The notes beneath the pieces were generated by a model. The model ran no database searches and was not told the DNA's origin. It worked only from the letters and a program-made list of their open reading frames with translations. A program made the translations under genes and the position numbers. 64,000 bases of DNA from Clostridiaceae bacterium (GTDB lineage: Bacteria > Bacillota_A > Clostridia > Clostridiales > Clostridiaceae): assembly GCA_029256485.1 (NCBI GenBank), contig JAQSXU010000004.1, forward strand, positions 1-64,000. Direction: 5' to 3'. This document shows positions 57,401 to 64,000 of this stretch, piece by piece; positions within the stretch are counted from its first letter, which is position 1; the number at the start of each line of letters is the position of its first letter.

Positions 57401-57832
57401 ATTAAAAAAAGATACGATATATTTTATAATGATGGTGTTTATTATGGGACAATGACATTTAGTGATTTGTCACAAACTGAAATTGAGACTTTAATACAAA
57501 AAGAAATTGATAGTAATAACAAAAACATAAATCCTTTGTATCATATAACAAGAAATAATTTTAAGGAGATAACTATGAATAAGGTAGATTTATTAAAAGA
57601 GGTATTAGAATATTATGAGTATAAATATGAAATTTGTGCTGACAGTACTGTTAAAGAATTCAATAAAGATAAAGGATATAGACTCTATAATTCAGTTGAT
57701 GAAGCACTGTCTGAGTGGGTTATTACCATGGAGGAAACAAACAAAAACCTATTTGAGACAGGTGATGTTGAAGAAATATACAATACATGGAGTAAGGAAC
57801 AAATAGATTTTATCAAATCATTAAAACTCTAA
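57401..57832 (+). CDS. Hypothetical protein initiated at ATT, with internal start
   Basis: The frame is open from a TGA at 57392 and reads (M)KKRYDIFYNDGVYYGTMTFS. AAGGAG is 9 nt before ATT 57401; the first canonical start, ATG 57452, has no RBS. The upstream residues read as normal protein, so ATT initiation is favoured (143 residues). A second in-frame start, ATG 57575, has its own AAGGAG 6 nt upstream and would give an 85-residue C-terminal product (MNKVDLLKEVLEYYEYKYEI), so two products or a gene fusion are likely. Confidence 0.62.
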   Translation: MKKRYDIFYNDGVYYGTMTFSDLSQTEIETLIQKEIDSNNKNINPLYHITRNNFKEITMNKVDLLKEVLEYYEYKYEICADSTVKEFNKDKGYRLYNSVDEALSEWVITMEETNKNLFETGDVEEIYNTWSKEQIDFIKSLKL

Positions 57833-57859
57833 TAGGGTAATATAAAAAAGGAGATAATT

Positions 57860-58030
57860 ATGGATTATAAAAATGCTAAAAAATTGCATAATAACGATGA
57901 AATTATCGTTAAAGAGACAGGTGAAGTAACTAAAGTTATTACAACTGAAACATATGATAAAGATGTCTATGTATATGCTGTGACAAATGACAATGGCTAT
58001 ACTAAATTACACCATAAAGAAATAAATTAA
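57860..58030 (+). CDS. Small hypothetical protein
   Basis: 56 residues (MDYKNAKKLHNNDEIIVKET, VITTETYDKDVYVYAVTNDN). AAGGAGA RBS. A small beta barrel (KOW-like order of strands) is possible. Function unknown. Confidence 0.68.
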   Translation: MDYKNAKKLHNNDEIIVKETGEVTKVITTETYDKDVYVYAVTNDNGYTKLHHKEIN

Positions 58031-58040
58031 AAACAGAATA

Positions 58041-58082
58041 AAAAGACCCGAATTACATTTAATATGTTAATCGGGTTTTTTA
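58041..58082 (+). terminator. Terminator
   Basis: AAGACCCGAATTA / TTAATCGGGTTTTTT stem-loop with T-run. Confidence 0.88.
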
Positions 58083-58098
58083 TTTAGTAAAATAACAG

Positions 58099-58127
58099 TT
58101 GATTATAGTCAACATATAATATATAAT
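58099..58127 (+). promoter_or_regulatory. Operator-type promoter of the PcrA-like gene
   Basis: TTGATT (58099-58104), 17 bp, TATAAT (58122-58127). The -35 lies in TTGATTATAGTCAA, a one-mismatch copy of the shared palindrome. Confidence 0.75.
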
Positions 58128-58163
58128 TAAATATAAACAATATAAAAATCAGGGGAGGGTAAC

Positions 58164-60119
58164 ATGTCAACAGATAAAAGCATTCTAAATGAAAATAATA
58201 GGATTGATATATATAAATTGACCAATAATTTAGACGATGACCAAGTAGAAGCTGTTTTGGCAGAAGATAGCGACACATGTGTAAATGCAGGTGCAGGTTC
58301 AGGAAAAACAAGAGTATTAACACATAGAGTAGCTCAATTAATATCAAAAGGGGTACAAGAAAATAACATTATGCTTCTTACTTTTACAAAAAAAGCTGGC
58401 AATGAAATGATAGAGAGAGTAAAAGAACTTCTTCAAAAAGAAAAAGTAGGAGTGTTGGCTGGAACATTTCATCATATTGCAGGATTGTTTTTAAGAAAAT
58501 ATGCACAAGTTATTGGGTTTGGAAGAAATTATTCGATTTTAACTCCTGATGATGCAAAATCTCTTATTACAGAGTGTAGAAATAAATATTTAAAAGAACA
58601 CTCAATTAAAAAAAGTGAATTTCCTGAAACAAAAATAATTTATGCTTTTTATTCAAGTGCTATAAATCTTGATAAATCGTATGACCAATTAAATAGAGAT
58701 GAAAGAAATTTTACTAAAGAAGTAATGTCAGGTATTGAAGAAATAATTGAGGAATATAAGAAAAAGAAAAAAGATTCAAACGCAATGGATTTTGATGATT
58801 TGCTTGTAAACTTTAAAGAAATATTGTTAATTGATAATATTAGAAAAAGAATCAACTCTCAATTTAAATATGTTCTTTGTGATGAATTTCAAGATACGAA
58901 CCACTTGCAATATGAAATACTTTGTCTATTAAATAAAGGAAATCATACTTTGTTTGCTGTTGGAGACCCTAATCAGGCGATTTATTCATGGAGAGGCTCT
59001 AATGTTAGTTATATTGAAGATTTTCATAGAAACTTTAAGAATAATCAAAAATTTAATATTACCTATAATTATCGTTCAGATGCATACATATTAAAACTTG
59101 CAGAAGACTCAATAAATCGCAATTATATTTGTAGTATAAACAAAACAAAAATAACACCGTATTTAAAAGCTAAAAATAAACCTACTTTTTTTAAAGCTTT
59201 TGATGATATTGAACAAGCTGAGTACATTGTAAAAAAAATAAAATCTCATATAAAGGATGGTATGACATATAAAGATATTGCCATTCTTATAAGGGCAAAT
59301 TACCTTACAAGAATACTCGAAAAAACATTTAGAAAATACGCTATACCGTATAAATTATTATCTGGATTTTCATTTTTTGAAAGAAAACATATAAAAGATT
59401 TATTAAGTTTCCTTACTTTTATTGAAAACCCACAAGACGAAAGTGCATTTCTTAGAATGTTTGGAATGTTTGATGGATTAGGGGAAAAGACAATTGAGAA
59501 AATATTTAATCATTATAAAAGTAGTGATTATGATATAAACTCTTTAGATATTAACAAAGTTAAATTGACAAGTAGAGCTATACCAGGATTTAATATGGTG
59601 GTTGAATTATTAAGAGATATTTATGCTAATAAAACTGATATTCACGCAATGTTATCTACTATTCTTTTTAAATTCTATGATGATTATTTAAAAAGAACGG
59701 AAGAAGATTATTCAGATAGAATGAAAGATATTGAATATTTAGTTAGCATATCTAAACAATATGAAGATTTAACATTATTTTTAAGCGAAATGATACTTGA
59801 TGAACAAGAAGTAAATGAAAGTGAAGAAGAAGACGATAATAAGGTTGTTATTTCAACTATCCATAAAGCAAAAGGTTTGGAATGGGATTGTGTCTTTATG
59901 CCATATCTAAATGATGAAGTATTCCCAAGTAGCAGGTCTATATTACCAGAAGACTTAAAAGAGGAGAGAAGATTGTTTTATGTAGGAGTGACAAGAGCAA
60001 GGAAGTATTTGCATATGTCTGATATTGGATTTATGACACAAATGTACAAATCATTATCAACTTCTTTATTTCTTGATGAATTAAGTGATGGATTATTTGT
60101 TATAGATTCATGTGTATAA
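58164..60119 (+). CDS. PcrA/UvrD-like SF1 helicase
   Basis: 651 residues with the complete SF1A set: DDDQVEAV (Q motif), NAGAGSGKTRVL, LLTFTKKAGNEM, GTFHHIAGLF, CDEFQDTNHLQYEIL, AVGDPNQAIYSWRG, TYNYRSD, STIHKAKGLEWD and ERRLFYVGVTRAR. UvrD/PcrA enzymes unwind DNA 3' to 5' in repair and in rolling-circle or plasmid replication. It is shorter than chromosomal PcrA (about 730) and lacks the C-terminal RNA-polymerase-binding tail. GGGGAGGG RBS; operator-type promoter. With the 53568 helicase it makes two SF1 helicases within 7 kb. Confidence 0.95.
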   Translation: MSTDKSILNENNRIDIYKLTNNLDDDQVEAVLAEDSDTCVNAGAGSGKTRVLTHRVAQLISKGVQENNIMLLTFTKKAGNEMIERVKELLQKEKVGVLAGTFHHIAGLFLRKYAQVIGFGRNYSILTPDDAKSLITECRNKYLKEHSIKKSEFPETKIIYAFYSSAINLDKSYDQLNRDERNFTKEVMSGIEEIIEEYKKKKKDSNAMDFDDLLVNFKEILLIDNIRKRINSQFKYVLCDEFQDTNHLQYEILCLLNKGNHTLFAVGDPNQAIYSWRGSNVSYIEDFHRNFKNNQKFNITYNYRSDAYILKLAEDSINRNYICSINKTKITPYLKAKNKPTFFKAFDDIEQAEYIVKKIKSHIKDGMTYKDIAILIRANYLTRILEKTFRKYAIPYKLLSGFSFFERKHIKDLLSFLTFIENPQDESAFLRMFGMFDGLGEKTIEKIFNHYKSSDYDINSLDINKVKLTSRAIPGFNMVVELLRDIYANKTDIHAMLSTILFKFYDDYLKRTEEDYSDRMKDIEYLVSISKQYEDLTLFLSEMILDEQEVNESEEEDDNKVVISTIHKAKGLEWDCVFMPYLNDEVFPSSRSILPEDLKEERRLFYVGVTRARKYLHMSDIGFMTQMYKSLSTSLFLDELSDGLFVIDSCV

Positions 60120-60381
60120 TATAATAATCGCAACAGTAGTTATCCATATATTTAATATATAAAATTCTATTACAAGTTTTAATGGGACAAGGAAAGTAGT
60201 ATTTTACGCACCAATAAAAACGATAAAGAGATTCTTCTGTGGAATTAAAACAAAGGATTATAGCTTAATTTAAAGCCTCCTGCTTCGCTTCTGTAAAACG
60301 CATCAACTTATTGGGCACTGTTATTGTTTAGAATACAATAAAAAGATATAATATTTTTCTATGGAAAGGTAAAAACAATTT
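60120..60381. other. Intergenic region with near-repeats and promoter
   Basis: TTTTACGCACCAATAA (about 60203) and GTAAAACGCATCAACTTA (about 60294) resemble each other and the TTTTACGCATCAATAATG near 8555. No gene is supported; the promoter at 60324 serves the DUF3267 gene. Confidence 0.5.
60324..60352 (+). promoter_or_regulatory. Promoter of the DUF3267 gene
   Basis: TTGTTT (60324-60329), 17 bp, TATAAT (60347-60352), 29 bp before the start codon. Confidence 0.7.
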
Positions 60382-60954
60382 ATGAAAAACTCCAACTTTA
60401 AAAATCTAAAAGTAACAACAATTGGAAAAGATGATATAAATAAAAAGCAGGTATTAATTTTAAGTATAATACCTGTTTTGCTTGCTTATTTAGGATACAT
60501 AACAATAATACCATTAAAGGGACTTATGTATATTCCTGAAAGATTAATATTTAATGTTGTTATGTGTATAACTCTATTAATAATACATTTAATAATCCAT
60601 GAATCAATTCATGCTTATTTATTTAACATATATGGGAATGGCAAAGCTAATATTAAATTTGTATATAAAGACGGTGCTTTGATAACTTTTCAATCTAATA
60701 GAGAAGTAATATATTCTAAAAATCAAATTACAATAATACTTATTGCCCCATACATTTTAGTTAATTTATTGTTTACTATATTAGGAATTAGATTCTATAG
60801 TTTGAATCAAATATCTTTTATTATAGTTTTGCTAAACTCATTTGGAAGTAGTATCGACTTTTATTTATGTGTAAAGTTATGGTTTCAGTATGGAACAGTA
60901 AAATATATAAGCATAGAAAACCTTTTTGAGTATAAATTATACAGTTCAAACTAA
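60382..60954 (+). CDS. DUF3267-like membrane metalloprotease homologue
   Basis: 190 residues with four probable membrane helices and a zinc-protease HExxH motif in IIHLIIHESIHAYLFN. DUF3267 proteins are membrane zincins related in layout to site-2-type proteases. After the motif comes a polar GNGKANIKFVYKDGALITF strand region typical of the family. The substrate is unknown. GGAAAGG RBS. Confidence 0.85.
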   Translation: MKNSNFKNLKVTTIGKDDINKKQVLILSIIPVLLAYLGYITIIPLKGLMYIPERLIFNVVMCITLLIIHLIIHESIHAYLFNIYGNGKANIKFVYKDGALITFQSNREVIYSKNQITIILIAPYILVNLLFTILGIRFYSLNQISFIIVLLNSFGSSIDFYLCVKLWFQYGTVKYISIENLFEYKLYSSN

Positions 60955-61302
60955 TAAAAAAATATACTAATAAATAAATTTACCACTCGAACAATGAAAA
61001 AGACCGAATGGGCAATAAAGCAATAAAAACGTTGAATTACATGTTTTTCTAACCTATAATACAAAAAGGGAAGATAAATATTAATTAGTTTTGGTGACGT
61101 AGTGAAGCTAAATATTAGGGGTAATAGACAGTAAATGCTGTCTATTTTTTATTTTTTTAAATTCATATATAAAAACTCTATCTATATGAAAAATTCTTTA
61201 CTATAACTTAAATAACATTTATGCTATGATTAGAAGTTGCATATAATAAAGAAATTTAGAAAAAAGTTAATTCGAATAGAATTAAATATATAGGAGGATA
61301 AT
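60955..61302. other. Intergenic region
   Basis: It holds the terminator at 61124-61150 and a tiny frame before it (ILISFGDVVKLNIRGNRQ, about 61075-61131) that would need an ATA start after GGGAAG. The rest shows no gene. Confidence 0.4.
61124..61150 (+). terminator. Terminator
   Basis: ATAGACAG / CTGTCTAT stem followed by a T-run. Confidence 0.85.
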
Positions 61303-61539
61303 ATGGATTTATTAATGAAGGACAAGGAAAGAAAAAATATTTTAAATATGCTAAAAACAAAATATCCCAAAGGTACAAAAGTCGAATTAGTTAAAATGGA
61401 AGATGCTTATCGAAAAATGCCACCAGGATTAAAAGGTATAGTAAGTCACATTGATGATATCGGTACTATATTTATTAATTGGGAGAATGGTAGTACATTA
61501 GGTGTTGTATATGGAGAGGATGAAATTAAGATAATATAA
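61303..61539 (+). CDS. DUF4314 family protein
   Basis: 78 residues, AGGAGG RBS. It has the whole DUF4314 pattern: YPKGTKVELVKMEDAYRKMP, PGLKGIVSHIDDIGTIFINW and ENGSTLGVVYGEDE. This small SH3-like barrel occurs in conjugative and phage elements of clostridia and is of unknown function. Confidence 0.92.
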   Translation: MDLLMKDKERKNILNMLKTKYPKGTKVELVKMEDAYRKMPPGLKGIVSHIDDIGTIFINWENGSTLGVVYGEDEIKII

Positions 61540-61879
61540 AAAAAGGGAAAAGAAAAGTCCATAAAAGTAATTGCTAAAGAGAAGTAATTGATGAAGATTA
61601 GATTTAACAATAGCTGATATTATTAAAAATTAGTAAATCAATTAAGTCATGATTGGATATTATATTATTATTAATGTATGAATTAAATAATTAGTTAAAA
61701 GCACAAGACAGCAAATCTTGTGCTTTTAATATTATTTAGCTTTAATCTCCTTATTATATATATTGAATTAAGAAAGTAATAGTTTAAAGAAAATATAAAT
61801 AAAATAAATAAAGTTTATAAATAAGGATTTCAAATCTGACTAACTTTATTTACTAAAAAAATAATAAGGCAGGTAAATT
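61540..61879. other. Intergenic region with one terminator
   Basis: Only the hairpin at 61697-61727 is definite. Short purine-rich frames after 61540 look like decayed sequence; no start or RBS supports a gene. Confidence 0.45.
61697..61727 (+). terminator. Terminator
   Basis: 12-bp stem AAAAGCACAAGA / TCTTGTGCTTTT. Confidence 0.85.
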
Positions 61880-61990
61880 ATGAACAATTATGAGATTTTA
61901 ATAAAGGCTGAAACTTTCGCAATGACAGAAAATAAGAAAAAAAATGAATGTTATAACTGGATTTTTGTAAATGAAAAACTTACAATATGA
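61880..61990 (+). CDS. Small protein coupled to the next gene
   Basis: 36 residues (MNNYEILIKAETFAMTENKK, KNECYNWIFVNEKLTI). GGCAGG precedes ATG 61880. Its TGA overlaps the ATG of the next gene (ATGA), which lacks its own RBS, so it may act as a translated leader. Confidence 0.55.
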   Translation: MNNYEILIKAETFAMTENKKKNECYNWIFVNEKLTI

Positions 61991-62463
61991 CAGGAGTGGC
62001 TTCTGCATTAGCTAACGGGACTGTTTCTGTACACATAGGGAATAGTGACAAAGATAGTGAAAATAGAGATAGAATTATTAGTGCTGAAGAATTTAACAAT
62101 GAATTTGAAATTACTTCTATGACAGACCATTGTGAGCGTTTTTCATTTGATAAAGACTTCATTGTGACAATATCTTTTGAAGAGCTATATACAATACACG
62201 CTGATAAATTTGGTGAAATATTTACATTTGATTTTGATGGACATGACGGGTATTGGGTAAACTTCGATAATGAAGAAGAATTAGATATTGAAGTTGAGTC
62301 ATTTAATAGTGATAGTGAAGTAGCAATGAATGTTCTTAGCAAATATTTCGGAGAAACAGTTGCGGATATAGTAGTAGGACTTGAAGGAGATAAAGTTCCT
62401 ACACCAGTTGTTTATGTAAAATTTGATGGAAAATTTGAAGATATTGAAGCAGAAGTAGAATAA
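61987..62463 (+). CDS. Hypothetical acidic protein
   Basis: 158 residues, very acidic (ESFNSDSEVAMNVLSKYFGE, GKFEDIEAEVE). There is no Shine-Dalgarno before ATG 61987, consistent with coupling to the upstream 36-residue frame. Mixed alpha/beta, no family recognised. Confidence 0.75.
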   Translation: MTGVASALANGTVSVHIGNSDKDSENRDRIISAEEFNNEFEITSMTDHCERFSFDKDFIVTISFEELYTIHADKFGEIFTFDFDGHDGYWVNFDNEEELDIEVESFNSDSEVAMNVLSKYFGETVADIVVGLEGDKVPTPVVYVKFDGKFEDIEAEVE

Positions 62464-62470
62464 TAATTTA

Positions 62471-62501
62471 AAAATACACCTTTTAAGTGGGTGTATTTTT
62501 T
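62471..62501 (+). terminator. Terminator
   Basis: AAATACACC / GGGTGTATTT stem and T-run, 8 bp after the stop. Confidence 0.85.
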
Positions 62502-62587
62502 TGATTGCTATATCGAAATAATTCACTAAGTAAACAATCTGAATGTGATTTTTGTTTTTCAAAATTAGAAGTTGTTGTATTATGGCA

Positions 62588-63304
62588 CTATGTCACTTTA
62601 AACGATTCTGTAGAAATTTGATTATAATTAGCTTTTAATGTATTTATAGAAATAAATCCTCGCATATATAGCATTATTTCACTTAAATTTGAATGAACTT
62701 GATACAAAAGGTTAAAAAACTGAGATAATGATAATAAGTATAACCCATTTGAAGGCATTAAATAAACTTCTAATTCTTTAATATTATTACATATTGCTTT
62801 ATAAACTCTATGATTACCGTCAATTACAAAAAATCCAGGATAAGCATATGGATATTCTAATAATACAACAGGACTATTGTTGTTAGATTTTTTATTAGTT
62901 ATGTCAGCAATTTTTGAAAATTCATAAAGTTCACTCGTTAACATTTTTTTAGCAGGTATTTTATTTTTAGAAATAAGCTCTTTCGCATTTTTTACTGGAA
63001 ATAAATATCTTATATAAGATTCATTATCTGGCATTACTATTTCGGATTCAAATATTTGTTCAGAATGATTTTGCTTTAATATATAATTACATATATCTTC
63101 TTTATACAATGAAAAATAATTTATTAAATATGTATAATATATATTTGAGAAATCATCATTAAATGGAAATTTATTAACTATATTATAGCCTTGAATAGAT
63201 TTTAAATTATTGCTACAAATAATTTTTATATAATCATCAATTGTAGTTATGTCTCTTAATTCAATTTGCTTGTTGTCAATTATCATGTCAAATAAATTTT
63301 TCAA
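62588..63304 (-). CDS. ParB-like domain protein
   Basis: 238 residues from TTG 63304 with GGGGTGG upstream. Residues about 145-185 (SPVVLLEYPYAYPGFFVIDG, NHRVYKA) match the ParB/sulfiredoxin-like signature with an IDGNHRV box, found in ParB CTPases and in small nucleases. No HTH follows, so it is not a classical partition ParB. The N-terminal half is unassigned. Divergent from the radical SAM gene. Confidence 0.68.
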   Translation of the reverse strand: MKNLFDMIIDNKQIELRDITTIDDYIKIICSNNLKSIQGYNIVNKFPFNDDFSNIYYTYLINYFSLYKEDICNYILKQNHSEQIFESEIVMPDNESYIRYLFPVKNAKELISKNKIPAKKMLTSELYEFSKIADITNKKSNNNSPVVLLEYPYAYPGFFVIDGNHRVYKAICNNIKELEVYLMPSNGLYLLSLSQFFNLLYQVHSNLSEIMLYMRGFISINTLKANYNQISTESFKVT

Positions 63305-63449
63305 TAAACCACCCCTCTCAATCTATTATAACAAAATAATAATCAAATCTCTATATTATTTAATAAAATAAATGTGAGATTGCTCGTATATAATACTATA
63401 TATTTATATAATTAAGGGAAATTTTTAATTTAGTTTATTGGAGGAAATT

Positions 63450-64000
63450 ATGAAAATATTTAATTTATCAAGAATGGTTGATGAAAAACAAAATGCAAAA
63501 TTTAGCCAATATGAAATATGTAGAAAAGTAGATTATGAGGAATTTAATAATAAAGGCAAGAAATTTTTACTAAGCACATACCCTTATCTTGACATAGTGC
63601 TTAATGACTACTGTAATGCACAATGTAAGTTTTGTATTTCACAATTAGTTCATAAAAAAGAAATATGTAATATAAATAAGCATAAACAAAAAATAAAGTA
63701 TGCTATAGAGCATATGGGGGTAAAAGAGGTTTTATTAGTTGGGGGTGAACCAACAATATATGATGGACTTTTTGAGATAATAGAGTATTTAAAACAATTT
63801 AATTTAAATAAAATCTGTATTACTACAAATGGTCACAGAATGAGCAAAGACATGGATTATTGTAAAAAATTAATGTCATCAGGTATTACACATATGAATA
63901 TTTCTGTTATGTCTTTAGATGAAGATAAACAGAAGTACGTATCAGGAAGTAATACGTATTTAAGTTTAGAACATTTGAAAACATTTAAGAAAATAGCAGA
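63450..64000 (+). CDS. Radical SAM protein, 3' end outside window
   Basis: 183 codons are present from ATG 63450 (GGAGG RBS). LDIVLNDYCNAQCKFCISQL contains the CxxxCxxC motif that binds the radical 4Fe-4S cluster, followed by VLLVGGEPT (GGEP motif) and ITTNGHRMS. This identifies a radical S-adenosylmethionine enzyme. The N-terminal 45 residues form a short extension. The substrate cannot be told because the C-terminal half, where auxiliary clusters would lie, is missing. Confidence 0.93.
   Translation, partial: MKIFNLSRMVDEKQNAKFSQYEICRKVDYEEFNNKGKKFLLSTYPYLDIVLNDYCNAQCKFCISQLVHKKEICNINKHKQKIKYAIEHMGVKEVLLVGGEPTIYDGLFEIIEYLKQFNLNKICITTNGHRMSKDMDYCKKLMSSGITHMNISVMSLDEDKQKYVSGSNTYLSLEHLKTFKKIA

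Noticed and set aside
62588..63304. Chromosome/plasmid partition ParB
   Set aside because: Only the ParB/Srx-like IDGNHR box is present; there is no HTH, no parA neighbour and no parS-like site nearby.
1..64000. tRNA and rRNA genes
   Set aside because: I saw no cloverleaf with TTC-loop consensus and no rRNA-like GC-rich segment while reading both strands; a covariance search (tRNAscan, Infernal) would be decisive.

Overview
The window is very AT-rich, with strong AGGAGG-type ribosome binding sites, near-consensus TTGACA-N17-TATAAT promoters, hairpin plus T-run terminators and clostridial families (SpoVG, DUF4317, DUF4314, AbrB). This points to a low-GC Firmicute, most likely a Clostridium or close relative. 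It is dominated by short, tightly packed, mostly unrecognised genes, with several predicted RNA-repair enzymes, two UvrD-type helicases and NAD/ADP-ribose-type proteins, and it has no rRNA, tRNA or housekeeping operons. That composition fits the accessory region of a large phage, phage-plasmid or megaplasmid better than a chromosome. No capsid, tail, terminase or recognisable replication initiator lies in the window, so phage versus plasmid cannot be settled here.

Layout. 1-1.1 kb: an IS200/IS605-type tnpB cut by the left edge. 1.3-8.4 kb: spoVG, a secreted Big2-repeat protein, an orphan CheY-like receiver and a run of small phage-type genes, two of which seem to start at ATA. 8.4-12.2 kb: an intergenic repeat cluster, then an operon of J-domain/pseudokinase, VWA protein and a divergent adenylosuccinate synthetase-like enzyme. 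12.3-18.0 kb: small genes, a lipoprotein, and a minus-strand kinase-like gene with a consensus LexA/SOS box. 18.0-21.3 kb: an XRE regulator, a gene starting at ATT, and an Rnl5-type RNA ligase. 21.5-29.8 kb: membrane/coiled-coil genes, an AbrB-like protein, a PD-(D/E)XK-like nuclease, DUF4317 and a repeat protein. 30.0-34.4 kb: RNA-repair operon (Hen1, Pnkp-type ligase, an HD alarmone-hydrolase-like protein). 34.4-40.7 kb: small genes with pseudogenes and an ISL3 relic. 40.7-45.6 kb: an ART-like/HD fusion, a macro-domain protein and an RlaP-type nucleotidyltransferase. 45.6-47.5 kb: arrays of about 12-bp repeats in facing orientation, a candidate origin or centromere. 48.2-53.3 kb: small genes, a CYTH enzyme and a five-repeat helicase-associated-domain protein. 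53.4-60.1 kb: a Cas4-like nuclease/UvrD fusion and a PcrA-like helicase. 60.3-64 kb: DUF3267, DUF4314, a ParB-like protein and the start of a radical SAM gene.

How it fits together. Several scattered genes (CheY-like receiver, the 4.4-kb operon, DUF4317, Hen1/ligase operon, both helicases) sit behind promoters whose -35 is embedded in, or resembles, a palindrome TTGACT-AA-AGTCAA; a further copy precedes the PD-(D/E)XK-like nuclease. This suggests one element-encoded regulon spanning RNA repair and DNA processing. A separate set of promoters shares TTTACA and an extended TGTGGTATAAT. Together with the ART-like and macro-domain genes, the content suggests countermeasures against, or exploitation of, RNA- and nucleotide-targeting host responses. 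That last statement is inference.
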